NCBI GenBank assembly: GCA_040216735.1
Contig: JAVJOO010000005.1
Span: forward strand, 248,001-312,000
Length of the DNA: 64,000 nt
Direction: 5' to 3'
Source: Alphaproteobacteria bacterium
GTDB lineage: Bacteria > Pseudomonadota > Alphaproteobacteria > SHVP01
This document shows, in pieces, positions 57,909-64,000 of this stretch. Position 1 is the stretch's first letter. Each line of letters begins with the position of its first letter. Position numbers and translations under genes: made by a program. The notes beneath the pieces are model-generated. The model made no database searches and was not told the origin of the DNA. It worked only from the letters and a program-made list of their open reading frames with translations.

Positions 57909-58841
57909 ATGACCCATACCGTTTGCATTCTCGGCATCTTCGTGGCGGACTTGACCTTCGTCGCGCCTGGGGCGTTGCCACATCCAGGGGAAACCGCCCT
58001 AGGCCGCGAATTTCGAATCGGCCCCGGCGGTAAGGGCTCCAATCAGGCCGTTGCGGCCCGCCGTGCCGGCGCAGAGGTCACACTAATCGCCAAAATCGGC
58101 GCCGACACCTTTGGCGATATGGCGCACGAACTCTACGCGGCTGAGGGCATTTCAGACCGCGGGCTGATCGACAGCCAAACCCACCCGACCGGCGCGGCTG
58201 GGATATTCCTGAGCGAAGAAACCGGGGAGAACGCGATCGTCGTCACCCCGGGTGCCGCCGGCGCCATCTCGGTTGCGGAGGCGGAAGCGGCAATCGACCT
58301 GGTCGCCGCGGCCGACATCTTCCTGACCCAGTTCGAGGTGCCCCTTCCCGTCGCGCAGGTTGGCTTGCGCTTGGCCAAATCCCGGGGCGTCCGCACGGTA
58401 TTGAACCCGGCGCCGGCCGCTTCGGTAAGCCCCCAGATTTGGTCGCTCGCCGATATCGTCACGCCCAACGAAAGCGAAGCAGGCGCCCTAAGCGGCCACC
58501 GCGTTACCGGCCCCGCCGAAGCCGCGAACGCCGGGCGGTATTTTCTAGACCGAGGCGCGGGCGCGGTCGTCATCACACTCGGCGCGAACGGCGTCTTTTT
58601 GATGGACACCCAACGTACCCTCGTCGTCGCGGCCCACCGAGCAGGTCCCTTGGTCGAAACCACGGGTGCCGGAGATTCCTTCAACGGCGCGATGGCCGCA
58701 GCCCTCGCCGAAGGGCAGGACCTTGAGAATGCCGTGCGATTTGGCAACGCTGCTGCAGCGATCTCGGTAACGCGACCTGGAACCGCGCCGGCGATGCCGA
58801 CCCGCCGCGAAATAGAAAAACTCCTGGCACGGAAAACTTGA
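57909..58841 (+). CDS. PfkB family carbohydrate kinase (ribokinase-like)
   Basis: Sugar kinase of 310 residues. The first signature GGKGSNQAVAARRAGAEVTL and the second VETTGAGDSFNGAMAAAL (with the catalytic Asp in GAGD) mark a ribokinase-type enzyme that phosphorylates a pentose with ATP. Start at ATG 57909; the open frame upstream overlaps the glycosylase. The next gene, 12 bases downstream, is a nucleoside hydrolase, so the pair would release ribose from nucleosides and phosphorylate it: a small nucleoside salvage operon. Confidence 0.93.
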   Translation: MTHTVCILGIFVADLTFVAPGALPHPGETALGREFRIGPGGKGSNQAVAARRAGAEVTLIAKIGADTFGDMAHELYAAEGISDRGLIDSQTHPTGAAGIFLSEETGENAIVVTPGAAGAISVAEAEAAIDLVAAADIFLTQFEVPLPVAQVGLRLAKSRGVRTVLNPAPAASVSPQIWSLADIVTPNESEAGALSGHRVTGPAEAANAGRYFLDRGAGAVVITLGANGVFLMDTQRTLVVAAHRAGPLVETTGAGDSFNGAMAAALAEGQDLENAVRFGNAAAAISVTRPGTAPAMPTRREIEKLLARKT

Positions 58842-58853
58842 AGGGCGGGGCCC

Positions 58854-59798
58854 ATGGCACGAACACCTATCCTCATCGACTGCGATCCCGGGCAAGACGA
58901 TGCGGTCATGCTGTTGCTCGCGTTCGGGGCGCGCGACGCGTTGGATATACGGGGGATCACTACCGTCGCCGGCAACGTCCCCTTGGCCAAGACCCAGCGC
59001 AATGCGCGAATCATCTGCGAACTGGGGGGCGTCTCCGACATTCCGGTATTCGCAGGCTGCGAGCGGCCCATGATGCGACACCTCGTGACAGCGGAGCATG
59101 TGCATGGCCGCGAGGGTATCGACGGCACCGAGATCTATGAACCCGCCCTGCCTCTCCAAGCCCAGCATGCCGTCGACTTCATCGTCGATACGTTGATGAA
59201 AGTGCCCGACGATTCCATAACGCTCGTGCCGACCGGCCCGCTCACCAACATCGGTATGGCGATCGTGCGCGAACCCCGCATCCTACCCAAAATCCGCGAG
59301 ATCGTATTGATGGGCGGCGCGATGCGCGAGGGCGGCAACACGACACCGTCCGCCGAATTCAACATCTACGTCGATCCGCACGCCGCCGACATCGTTTTCC
59401 GCTGCGGTCGCCCGATCGTGATAATGCCGCTCGACGTCACCCACCAGGTCATCACCACCGCCGCGCGGATCGAAGCCTTTGCCAGCCTCGGCAATCGGAC
59501 CGGCACAGCCGTCAAGGCAATGATGGCGTTCTACAACCGGTTCGACGAGGAGAAATACGGTACCGACGGGGGACCGCTGCACGACCCCTGCACCATCGCC
59601 TATTTGCTGGAACCGGCCCTGTTTTCCGGCAAGGCCGTCAACGTCACGGTCGAAACGCAATCCGACCTAACGATGGGCGCAACGGTCACCGACTTTTGGC
59701 GAGTAACGGAGCGCGGCCATAACGCCACCTGGATTCACGGTGTTGATGCCGACGGTTTCTTCGATCTTCTCAATCGGAAGATCGCGAGCCTCCCCTAG
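58854..59798 (+). CDS. Nucleoside hydrolase (inosine/uridine-preferring type)
   Basis: Ribohydrolase of 314 residues. The calcium-binding N-terminal motif ILIDCDPGQDDAVMLLLAFG is intact, NIYVDPHAADIVF supplies further ligands, and the pyrimidine/purine active-site loop includes LHDPCTIAYLLEP with the catalytic His region. The enzyme cleaves ribonucleosides to base and ribose. Co-transcribed with the ribokinase-like gene. Substrate range (purine or pyrimidine) cannot be fixed from sequence. Confidence 0.94.
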   Translation: MARTPILIDCDPGQDDAVMLLLAFGARDALDIRGITTVAGNVPLAKTQRNARIICELGGVSDIPVFAGCERPMMRHLVTAEHVHGREGIDGTEIYEPALPLQAQHAVDFIVDTLMKVPDDSITLVPTGPLTNIGMAIVREPRILPKIREIVLMGGAMREGGNTTPSAEFNIYVDPHAADIVFRCGRPIVIMPLDVTHQVITTAARIEAFASLGNRTGTAVKAMMAFYNRFDEEKYGTDGGPLHDPCTIAYLLEPALFSGKAVNVTVETQSDLTMGATVTDFWRVTERGHNATWIHGVDADGFFDLLNRKIASLP

Positions 59799-59809
59799 CA
59801 CCAAACGCG

Positions 59810-60226
59810 CTACCACTCGCCGACATTGGGCATCGATGTCCAAGGCTCAGCCGGTCGAAGGGCGTCGCCTTTTTGCAGCAGTTCCACCGAGATGTTGTCG
59901 GGCGAGCGTACGAACGCCATACGCCCGTCGCGCGGGGGTCGGTTGATCGTTACGCCACCGTCCATCAGGCGTTGGCAGGCCGCATAAATGTCGTCGACCT
60001 GGTAGGCCAAGTGACCGAAGTTGCGGCCGCCGTCGTAGGTCTCAGGATCCCAGTTGTAAGTCAGCTCGACCTGGGCTTCCTCGTCGCCCGGTGCCGCAAG
60101 AAAGATAAGGGAAAATCGCCCCTTGTCGTTGTCGATCCGTCGAACCTCACGCAGGCCGAGCTTGCCGTAGAACGCCAACGATGCGTCGACATCGGTTACA
60201 CGGACCATCGTATGCAAATACTTCAT
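59810..60226 (-). CDS. gloA: Glyoxalase I (lactoylglutathione lyase), VOC family
   Basis: Metal-dependent lyase of 138 residues. The metal ligands of the family are visible: His 6 in MKYLHTMVRV, Glu in VELTYNWDPETYDGG, His in FGHLAYQVDD and Glu in ISVELLQK. It converts the glutathione hemithioacetal of methylglyoxal to lactoylglutathione. Residues 12-20 (TDVDASLAFYGKLGL) are typical. It converges with the nucleoside hydrolase gene and follows the psp operon on the same strand after about 95 bases, probably with its own promoter. Confidence 0.94.
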   Translation of the reverse strand: MKYLHTMVRVTDVDASLAFYGKLGLREVRRIDNDKGRFSLIFLAAPGDEEAQVELTYNWDPETYDGGRNFGHLAYQVDDIYAACQRLMDGGVTINRPPRDGRMAFVRSPDNISVELLQKGDALRPAEPWTSMPNVGEW

Positions 60227-60320
60227 AGGGGCTCCAAGGTTTGCCTACGGAACGGCCATTATGGGGACGGAGACCGCGACTGCAAACAAACCGTCAATAG
60301 TCAGGGACAGCTCACAAGCA

Positions 60321-60719
60321 TTAGGCGCCGAGGTCACGAAACTTTCGCTTGAGGTCGAATTCGCTCGACGTCACATGCGTCTCCATCGCGCCCAGACGCC
60401 GCTCGATCTCGCGAAACTTGTGGCGCAGGTCGTGCGCCGTGCCGCCAGGCTCACGGCGAACCTCTTTCCAGAACCGCTCCTCCTCGCTGGAAATGGGCGT
60501 CTCCTCGATGGGCGTATCCTCCAATATCCACGACGCCAAGAAATATACGACCAGGGACGGCAACCAAAACGGCGTGATCAAACTCACGACAAAGATCACT
60601 CGCAGCGGGGTTGGGCTAATCCCGAAATAGTCGGCAATCCCAGCGCAGACCCCCGAGACTTTTCCCTTGCGGCGATTCTTGTAGAGCCGCGTGTGACTGG
60701 CGCGAGCTGGATTATTCAT
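60321..60719 (-). CDS. pspC: Phage shock protein C
   Basis: PspC-domain membrane protein of 132 residues. RLYKNRRKGKVSGVCAGIAD is the PspC signature, followed by two hydrophobic segments (TPLRVIFVVSLITPF and PSLVVYFLASWILED) and a cytoplasmic tail with a coiled coil (HDLRHKFREIERRLGAMETH). Start at ATG 60719, overlapping the pspB stop by eight bases; the longer frame would reach further into pspB. It senses envelope stress and recruits PspA in the inner membrane. Confidence 0.94.
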   Translation of the reverse strand: MNNPARASHTRLYKNRRKGKVSGVCAGIADYFGISPTPLRVIFVVSLITPFWLPSLVVYFLASWILEDTPIEETPISSEEERFWKEVRREPGGTAHDLRHKFREIERRLGAMETHVTSSEFDLKRKFRDLGA

Positions 60720-60942
60720 CGCGCGCCCTCCGCCAATCCGGAGAGTCGGCATCGAGGATCTTTTCGAGGCTTCCCAATCGCTGCTCGATTTTTTCGGCGC
60801 TTTGCCAAAGGTCCTGCAACAACTTCTCGTCCTCGCCAGAGATCGTCTTGGTACCGCGCCAGCGAGTCACGTAGTGGAAGACGATCCACGTCGGCACGAC
60901 CACGCCGAGCGCCAAGATGACGGCGACCATTCCGGTGTCCAT
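60712..60942 (-). CDS. pspB: Phage shock protein B
   Basis: Small membrane protein of 76 residues: an N-terminal helix (MVAVILALGVVVPTWIVFHY) and a cytoplasmic coiled coil (LLQDLWQSAEKIEQRLGSLE) with the acidic ending typical of PspB. GGAGGGACA precedes the ATG. It partners PspC in signalling envelope stress to PspA. Follows pspA by 45 bases. Confidence 0.93.
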   Translation of the reverse strand: MDTGMVAVILALGVVVPTWIVFHYVTRWRGTKTISGEDEKLLQDLWQSAEKIEQRLGSLEKILDADSPDWRRARDE

Positions 60943-60987
60943 TGTCCCTCCGTTCTTGTTTTTCCGACCAAGCAGTCGCGGACGCGC

Positions 60988-61659
60988 CTAGGACTTAGGC
61001 GCGCCCGAGACCCGGGCTTTGAGGGCCGCGAGTTCCTTCTCGATGGAACTTTCGGCCTCCAGTTCGGCGATCTCGTCGGACAGCGAGCGCCGCTTGCCAA
61101 GATCATAGGACTCGATTTCGCCTTCGGTCGCATCGATTCTCTTCTCGATCTTCTCGAACCGGGCGAAGGCATCGTCGACGCGCGGGTCGTGCAACTGGCG
61201 GCGAACCTTAAGCCTCGAATCGACGGTTTCTTTGCGCGACCGAATGGTTTTCTGTTTTGCCTTGGCTTCAGTCAGCTTCGCTTCGAGGCGTGCAACGTCG
61301 GTATCGTTCTTTTCGAGCGATTCGTCCAAAAGAGCGACCTCTGTTTCCAGCGCGTTTGCAGCATCCGCAAGTTTGGACTTCTCCAGAAGCGCGCCCTTGG
61401 CTAAGTCCTCGCGATTGCGCGAGATGGCGAACTCGGCCTTGCGCTCCCACTCCGCAGCCGAATCGGCCAGACGGTCCAATTGCCGGTTGATCCCTTTTTT
61501 CTCGGCAATGGTTCGCGCAGCGGTCGAGCGAACCTCAACCAGCGTGTCCTCCATTTCCTGGATGATCAGCCGAATCATCTTTTCGGGATCCTCCGCACGG
61601 TCCAACATCGCCGTGAGGTTGGAATTGATAATGTCTGTCAAGCGAGAAAAAACACCCAT
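60988..61659 (-). CDS. pspA: Phage shock protein A (PspA/IM30)
   Basis: Coiled-coil protein of 223 residues, normal length for the family. GVFSRLTDIINSNLTAMLDR is the conserved N-terminal helix, EDPEKMIRLIIQEMEDTLVE follows, and the rest is almost continuous coiled coil to about 190, ending in a Glu-rich helix. PspA binds and inhibits the activator PspF in unstressed cells and coats damaged inner membrane under stress. Third gene of the sigma-54 operon here, preceded by two small ORFs, which is not the enterobacterial order. Confidence 0.95.
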   Translation of the reverse strand: MGVFSRLTDIINSNLTAMLDRAEDPEKMIRLIIQEMEDTLVEVRSTAARTIAEKKGINRQLDRLADSAAEWERKAEFAISRNREDLAKGALLEKSKLADAANALETEVALLDESLEKNDTDVARLEAKLTEAKAKQKTIRSRKETVDSRLKVRRQLHDPRVDDAFARFEKIEKRIDATEGEIESYDLGKRRSLSDEIAELEAESSIEKELAALKARVSGAPKS

Positions 61660-61682
61660 CGTCGATCTCCTCTTTTCTTAGA

Positions 61683-61823
61683 TTAAGCCAGGAAGGCCCC
61701 AACCACAGCGCCGGCTAGAAACATGATCCATTGGTCTGCGGTCCTGGTTCGAACGAACCGCAGGAACCGTGCGCGCAATCGATCCCAATTGGTGTCGTCG
61801 CGCGCGTCGTAGCGTGTGCTCAT
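61683..61823 (-). CDS. Small membrane protein in the psp operon
   Basis: Predicted protein of 46 residues: a charged N-terminus (STRYDARDDTNWDRLRARFL) and a C-terminal hydrophobic helix (WIMFLAGAVVGAFLA) with GxxxG-like packing. The ATG at 61823 overlaps the stop of the preceding small ORF (ATGA), and pspA starts 24 bases further on, so it is surely part of the operon. I do not recognise it; by position and size it could play a role like PspD or PspG, but there is no visible sequence similarity. Confidence 0.7.
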   Translation of the reverse strand: MSTRYDARDDTNWDRLRARFLRFVRTRTADQWIMFLAGAVVGAFLA

Positions 61824-62026
61824 TGCGGCCTCCGCCGAATAGGCCCGGCGACCGGCGCAGGCTCCAGCGCCTCGTTGCGCAGGTAGGGCACGGGAAGGGT
61901 CGGCGTCCCGCGCAGATGCAGCGCAAGTTGCAGGACCATCCAAGCCTCCACCTCGTCCGCGCCGAGGTGGGCGTAGATCGGTGTAATACCCTTGCGGTCG
62001 CGTCGTTCTGTCGTTGCTTTTGTCAT
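61820..62026 (-). CDS. First small ORF of the psp operon, function unknown
   Basis: Predicted cytosolic protein of 68 residues, starting at ATG 62026 with a strong GGAGGAGG element and about 20 bases after the expected sigma-54 transcription start. The sequence has a basic N-terminus, a helical middle (ADEVEAWMVLQLALHLRGTP) and a Pro/Arg-rich tail (PAPVAGPIRRRPQ). No membrane helix. Unrecognised; a psp-specific regulator or PspA partner is possible because it is the most promoter-proximal gene. Confidence 0.68.
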   Translation of the reverse strand: MTKATTERRDRKGITPIYAHLGADEVEAWMVLQLALHLRGTPTLPVPYLRNEALEPAPVAGPIRRRPQ

Positions 62027-62058
62027 CCCATCCTCCTCCACGTTCTACCTCCTCTAGA

Positions 62059-62073
62059 GCAGGATGCGTGCCA
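62059..62073 (-). promoter_or_regulatory. Sigma-54 promoter of the psp operon
   Basis: On the minus strand TTGGCACGCATCCTGCT contains GG at -24 and GC at -12 separated by exactly ten bases, and the -24 element TGGCAC is consensus. Transcription should begin about 12 bases beyond, near 62047, giving a short leader before the ATG at 62026. The adjacent pspF gene encodes the matching enhancer-binding activator. The AT-rich stretch 62085-62190 probably holds activator and IHF-type sites. Confidence 0.8.
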
Positions 62074-62095
62074 ACCTGCTGAAGACACATAAACT

Positions 62096-62111
62096 ATTGT
62101 TTTTAAACGAT
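62096..62111. repeat. 16-mer ATTGTTTTTAAACGAT between psp operon and pspF
   Basis: Second exact copy of the 16-mer at 18276-18291, 23 bases upstream of the -24 element of the sigma-54 promoter, where a PspF enhancer site could be. Its near-palindromic form is suitable for a dimeric activator. Confidence 0.5.
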
Positions 62112-62195
62112 AATTTTGAAAGGAGCTGGATAGGATACTGTACATATTAAGATACTAATTATTATTTTTGACTGATTTGAGGTATAATTAAACAA

Positions 62196-63242
62196 GTGAA
62201 TGCACCCGCCGACTTGCCACCCCTCATTGGTGAATCCCCCAGTTTCCTGGCATTGGGCGAGGAGATCTCGCGTCTCGCCACCTTGGATCGCCCGGTCCTC
62301 GTAATCGGCGAACGCGGCACCGGCAAGGAGCTGGTCGCGGCGCGCCTTCACTTCCTGTCGGCGCGCTGGGACCGGACATACGCCAAACTCAATTGCGCAG
62401 CGCTCTCCGAGGGTCTGTTGGAAAGCGAACTGTTTGGCCACGAAGCGGGGGCCTTCACCGGTGCTACACGCCGCCGTGCGGGCCGATTCGAACTCGCCAA
62501 CGGCGGCAGCCTGTTTCTCGACGAGATCGCCAACGCGAGTCTGTCGGTCCAGGAGAAAATCTTACGCACCGTCGAGTACGGAGAATTCGAACGTGTTGGC
62601 GGCAACGCGACGATCGGCGTCGACGTACGGGTCATCGGCGCAACCAACGTGGACTTGCCCGCCGCCGCGCGCGATGGCCGTTTCCGCCACGATCTTTTGG
62701 ACCGGTTGAGCATCGCGGTAATCACCATTCCACCGCTGCGCGCTCGGTTGGAAGATATTCCCCTGCTCGCCACTCATTTTGGGCGGGGCATCGCGCAAGA
62801 AATCGGATGGGACGCGTTCCCAGGCTTTGCGCGGAACGCACTCAAGAAAATGCGCGACTACCCTTGGCCGGGAAACGTGCGTGAACTGAAAAACGTCGTC
62901 GAGCGTTCGGTGTTCGCGAGTGAACCCGACCAGCCGATCCAGCATATCGTCTTCGACCCGTTCGACTCGCCCTTCCGGCCCCATACCGCCGAACACACGG
63001 TACCCGCCATCGACCAACCACCCGACGCTATTCAGGCACCCGCCCCCGATGCCGCTGGGCCGGTCAACCTCCGAGATGCCGTCGCAGCCTTTGAAAAGAA
63101 GTTGCTGGAACGCGCCTTAATGGAGAACCGGTACAACCAACGCGCCACCGCAAACTATCTCGGCCTTACCTACAACCAACTCCGCAACGATCTACGCAAA
63201 CACGACCTACTGGGCTCGGGCCCCACGCCCTCTTCGGCGTGA
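62196..63242 (+). CDS. pspF: Phage shock operon activator PspF
   Basis: Sigma-54 activator of 348 residues with no N-terminal sensor domain, as in PspF. The AAA+ domain has Walker A VIGERGTGKELVAAR, the sigma-54 contact loop GAFTGA at residues 85-90, and Walker B in GGSLFLDEIAN. A linker (about 255-290, Pro-rich) leads to a Fis-type helix-turn-helix (ALMENRYNQRATANYLGLTY). It starts at GTG 62196. A TATAAT at 62183-62188 lies so close that the transcript may be leaderless. Divergent from the psp operon, which it should activate when released by PspA. Confidence 0.93.
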   Translation: MNAPADLPPLIGESPSFLALGEEISRLATLDRPVLVIGERGTGKELVAARLHFLSARWDRTYAKLNCAALSEGLLESELFGHEAGAFTGATRRRAGRFELANGGSLFLDEIANASLSVQEKILRTVEYGEFERVGGNATIGVDVRVIGATNVDLPAAARDGRFRHDLLDRLSIAVITIPPLRARLEDIPLLATHFGRGIAQEIGWDAFPGFARNALKKMRDYPWPGNVRELKNVVERSVFASEPDQPIQHIVFDPFDSPFRPHTAEHTVPAIDQPPDAIQAPAPDAAGPVNLRDAVAAFEKKLLERALMENRYNQRATANYLGLTYNQLRNDLRKHDLLGSGPTPSSA

Positions 63243-63263
63243 GACCGGCCACGCCGTAAATAC

Positions 63264-64000
63264 CTATTTCTCGTAAGCCGCAAACTCGATGAGACCGGTG
63301 TTGCCGCCGCTGCTTTCCACGACATCGAGACGCAGGCTCTTCGCTTCGACATCGACGGCGAAGCGATAGGGTTTGCTGGCATCGGGCAAAGCAAACGGTC
63401 CCGGCGTCCGGCCATCGTCCGTCGTCACCGTGAACTTGAAGGTCTGCGCGGTGCCATCGCTCATCGAACGGGTCCAGACCTCAATCTCGCCTATCAACGC
63501 GCGCTTTGGTAGGTCGACAACGATATAGGCATCGTCGCCGTCGCCGTTCGACGACCATGCCGAGCCACGCTGTCCGTCGATCGCGCTGTTCGCGCCGAAC
63601 GATCCATCGTTGGTTTGATTGGACCAATTGCTCGAGACTGCCGCGATTCGGGCCCCAGCAGTAGCGACGCAATATTGACCCGGGTGTCGCGGGGCGCTGC
63701 CAATGTTCGAAAGGTCTGGGTTTCCCCGACAAAGACGCGGCCATCGGCCGCAACGCCCTGGACCCGGAAATGATAGGTCGTATTGGGCCGCAGATTAGCC
63801 ATCAGGGGATGGTGGTTTTGGTGGGCGCCGCCGTCCATGTCTTGGTCGACGGCAATGTGGCCAAAAGCCGTCGTTTCCCCATACACCACCGAACAGGCGA
63901 GCGGGATGCTGGAACGAAACCGCAGCACGGCATCTCGGTGGGTGACTTCTGTCGCCGCGGGCAACTCGCCGTCGGTGACTTCGGCGATGGAACGGACGCC
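63264..64000 (-). pseudogene. Frameshifted, window-truncated gene for a fibronectin-like/discoidin-like surface protein
   Basis: Two overlapping frames encode one protein. The right part (63660-64000, open to the window edge) reads LRPNTTYHFRVQGVAADGRV and similar, a fibronectin type III-like domain as in purple acid phosphatases. The left part (to 63264) encodes ANSAIDGQRGSAWSSNGDGD and ALIGEIEVWTRSMSDGTAQT, a discoidin-like beta sandwich ending in IEFAAYEK. One extra base in the G-run (C-run 63653-63656 on the plus strand) would join them as LLLGARIAAVSSNWS. Either a recent frameshift or a sequencing error. Confidence 0.75.

Noticed and set aside
63494-63650. C-terminal 50 residues of the right-edge frame (Arg/Ser/Thr-rich)
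   Set aside because: This is out-of-frame reading after the shift at 63653-63656; the other frame continues the real domain.
1-64000. tRNA or rRNA genes, CRISPR arrays, insertion sequences, prophage or plasmid functions
   Set aside because: None found on reading the intergenic regions; no transposase, integrase or regularly spaced repeats, and no cloverleaf-like segments were recognised.

Overview
The window is GC-rich, densely packed DNA with short operons, many ATGA/TGATG/GTGA overlaps between genes and GTG or TTG starts. The gene content (TRAP and dipeptide-type ABC transporters, a family III CoA-transferase/racemase, LutABC, a PspF-PspABC stress operon, DUF1194, DUF938, a SAM-domain cyclase remnant, H-NOX signalling) suggests a free-living alphaproteobacterium, probably of Rhodospirillales type. 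That assignment is inferred from gene families and style; there is no rRNA or tRNA in the window. I see no CRISPR array, phage or insertion sequence.

Layout. 1-7.2 kb: a minus-strand catabolic operon (M24 peptidase, fumarylacetoacetase-like hydrolase, TRAP DctQ-DctM-DctP) ending at a clear terminator, then an orphan family 5 substrate-binding protein. 7.4-9.6 kb: a carboxymuconolactone-decarboxylase-fold protein and an FAD oxidoreductase. 9.6-15.5 kb (minus): SDR, isochorismatase-like hydrolase, Rieske oxygenase and AMP-forming ligase, followed by two paralogous single-ACT-domain proteins flanking a secreted DUF4402 protein; each ACT gene has an elaborate structured leader. 15.6-20.4 kb (plus): DUF938 methyltransferase, two paralogous methyltransferases with a TDFHQHPGGV motif (a third copy lies at 33 kb), and a small glyoxalase-superfamily protein. 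20.4-29.2 kb (minus): ABC-2 exporter with GldG and DUF4340 proteins, then alpha-methylacyl-CoA racemase and LutABC. 29.4-34 kb: Crp/Fnr regulator, ureidoglycolate lyase-like protein, two VOC proteins and the third methyltransferase.

34-39.1 kb is a signalling locus: a transglutaminase-like protein that has lost its catalytic triad, a small exported protein, an OmpR-type regulator, H-NOX, histidine kinase, CheY-like receiver and a degenerate EAL protein. A direct-repeat box GTTAC-N6-GTTAC (two copies of one exact 16-mer plus two close matches) lies in three of its intergenic regions and is a good candidate operator for the OmpR-type regulator. 39.4-48.7 kb: two isochorismatase-like hydrolases, a FIST protein, DusA, an SDR, a decayed adenylate cyclase, a histone-deacetylase-like hydrolase, MipA/OmpV, a membrane methyltransferase, ArsC and an RraA-like protein. 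48.7-54.6 kb: a complete dipeptide-type ABC transporter in the order D-F-A-B-C, facing a ThDP enzyme. 56.4-60.2 kb: DUF1194, 3-methyladenine glycosylase, PfkB kinase, nucleoside hydrolase and glyoxalase I. 60.3-63.2 kb: the phage-shock locus, with a sigma-54 promoter driving two unrecognised small ORFs plus pspABC, divergent from pspF. The right edge holds a frameshifted, truncated surface-type gene.

The observations most worth a second look are the paired leader RNAs of the ACT genes, the NO-sensing locus with its repeated operator and the nearby dead protease-like protein, and the two small proteins at the head of the psp operon.
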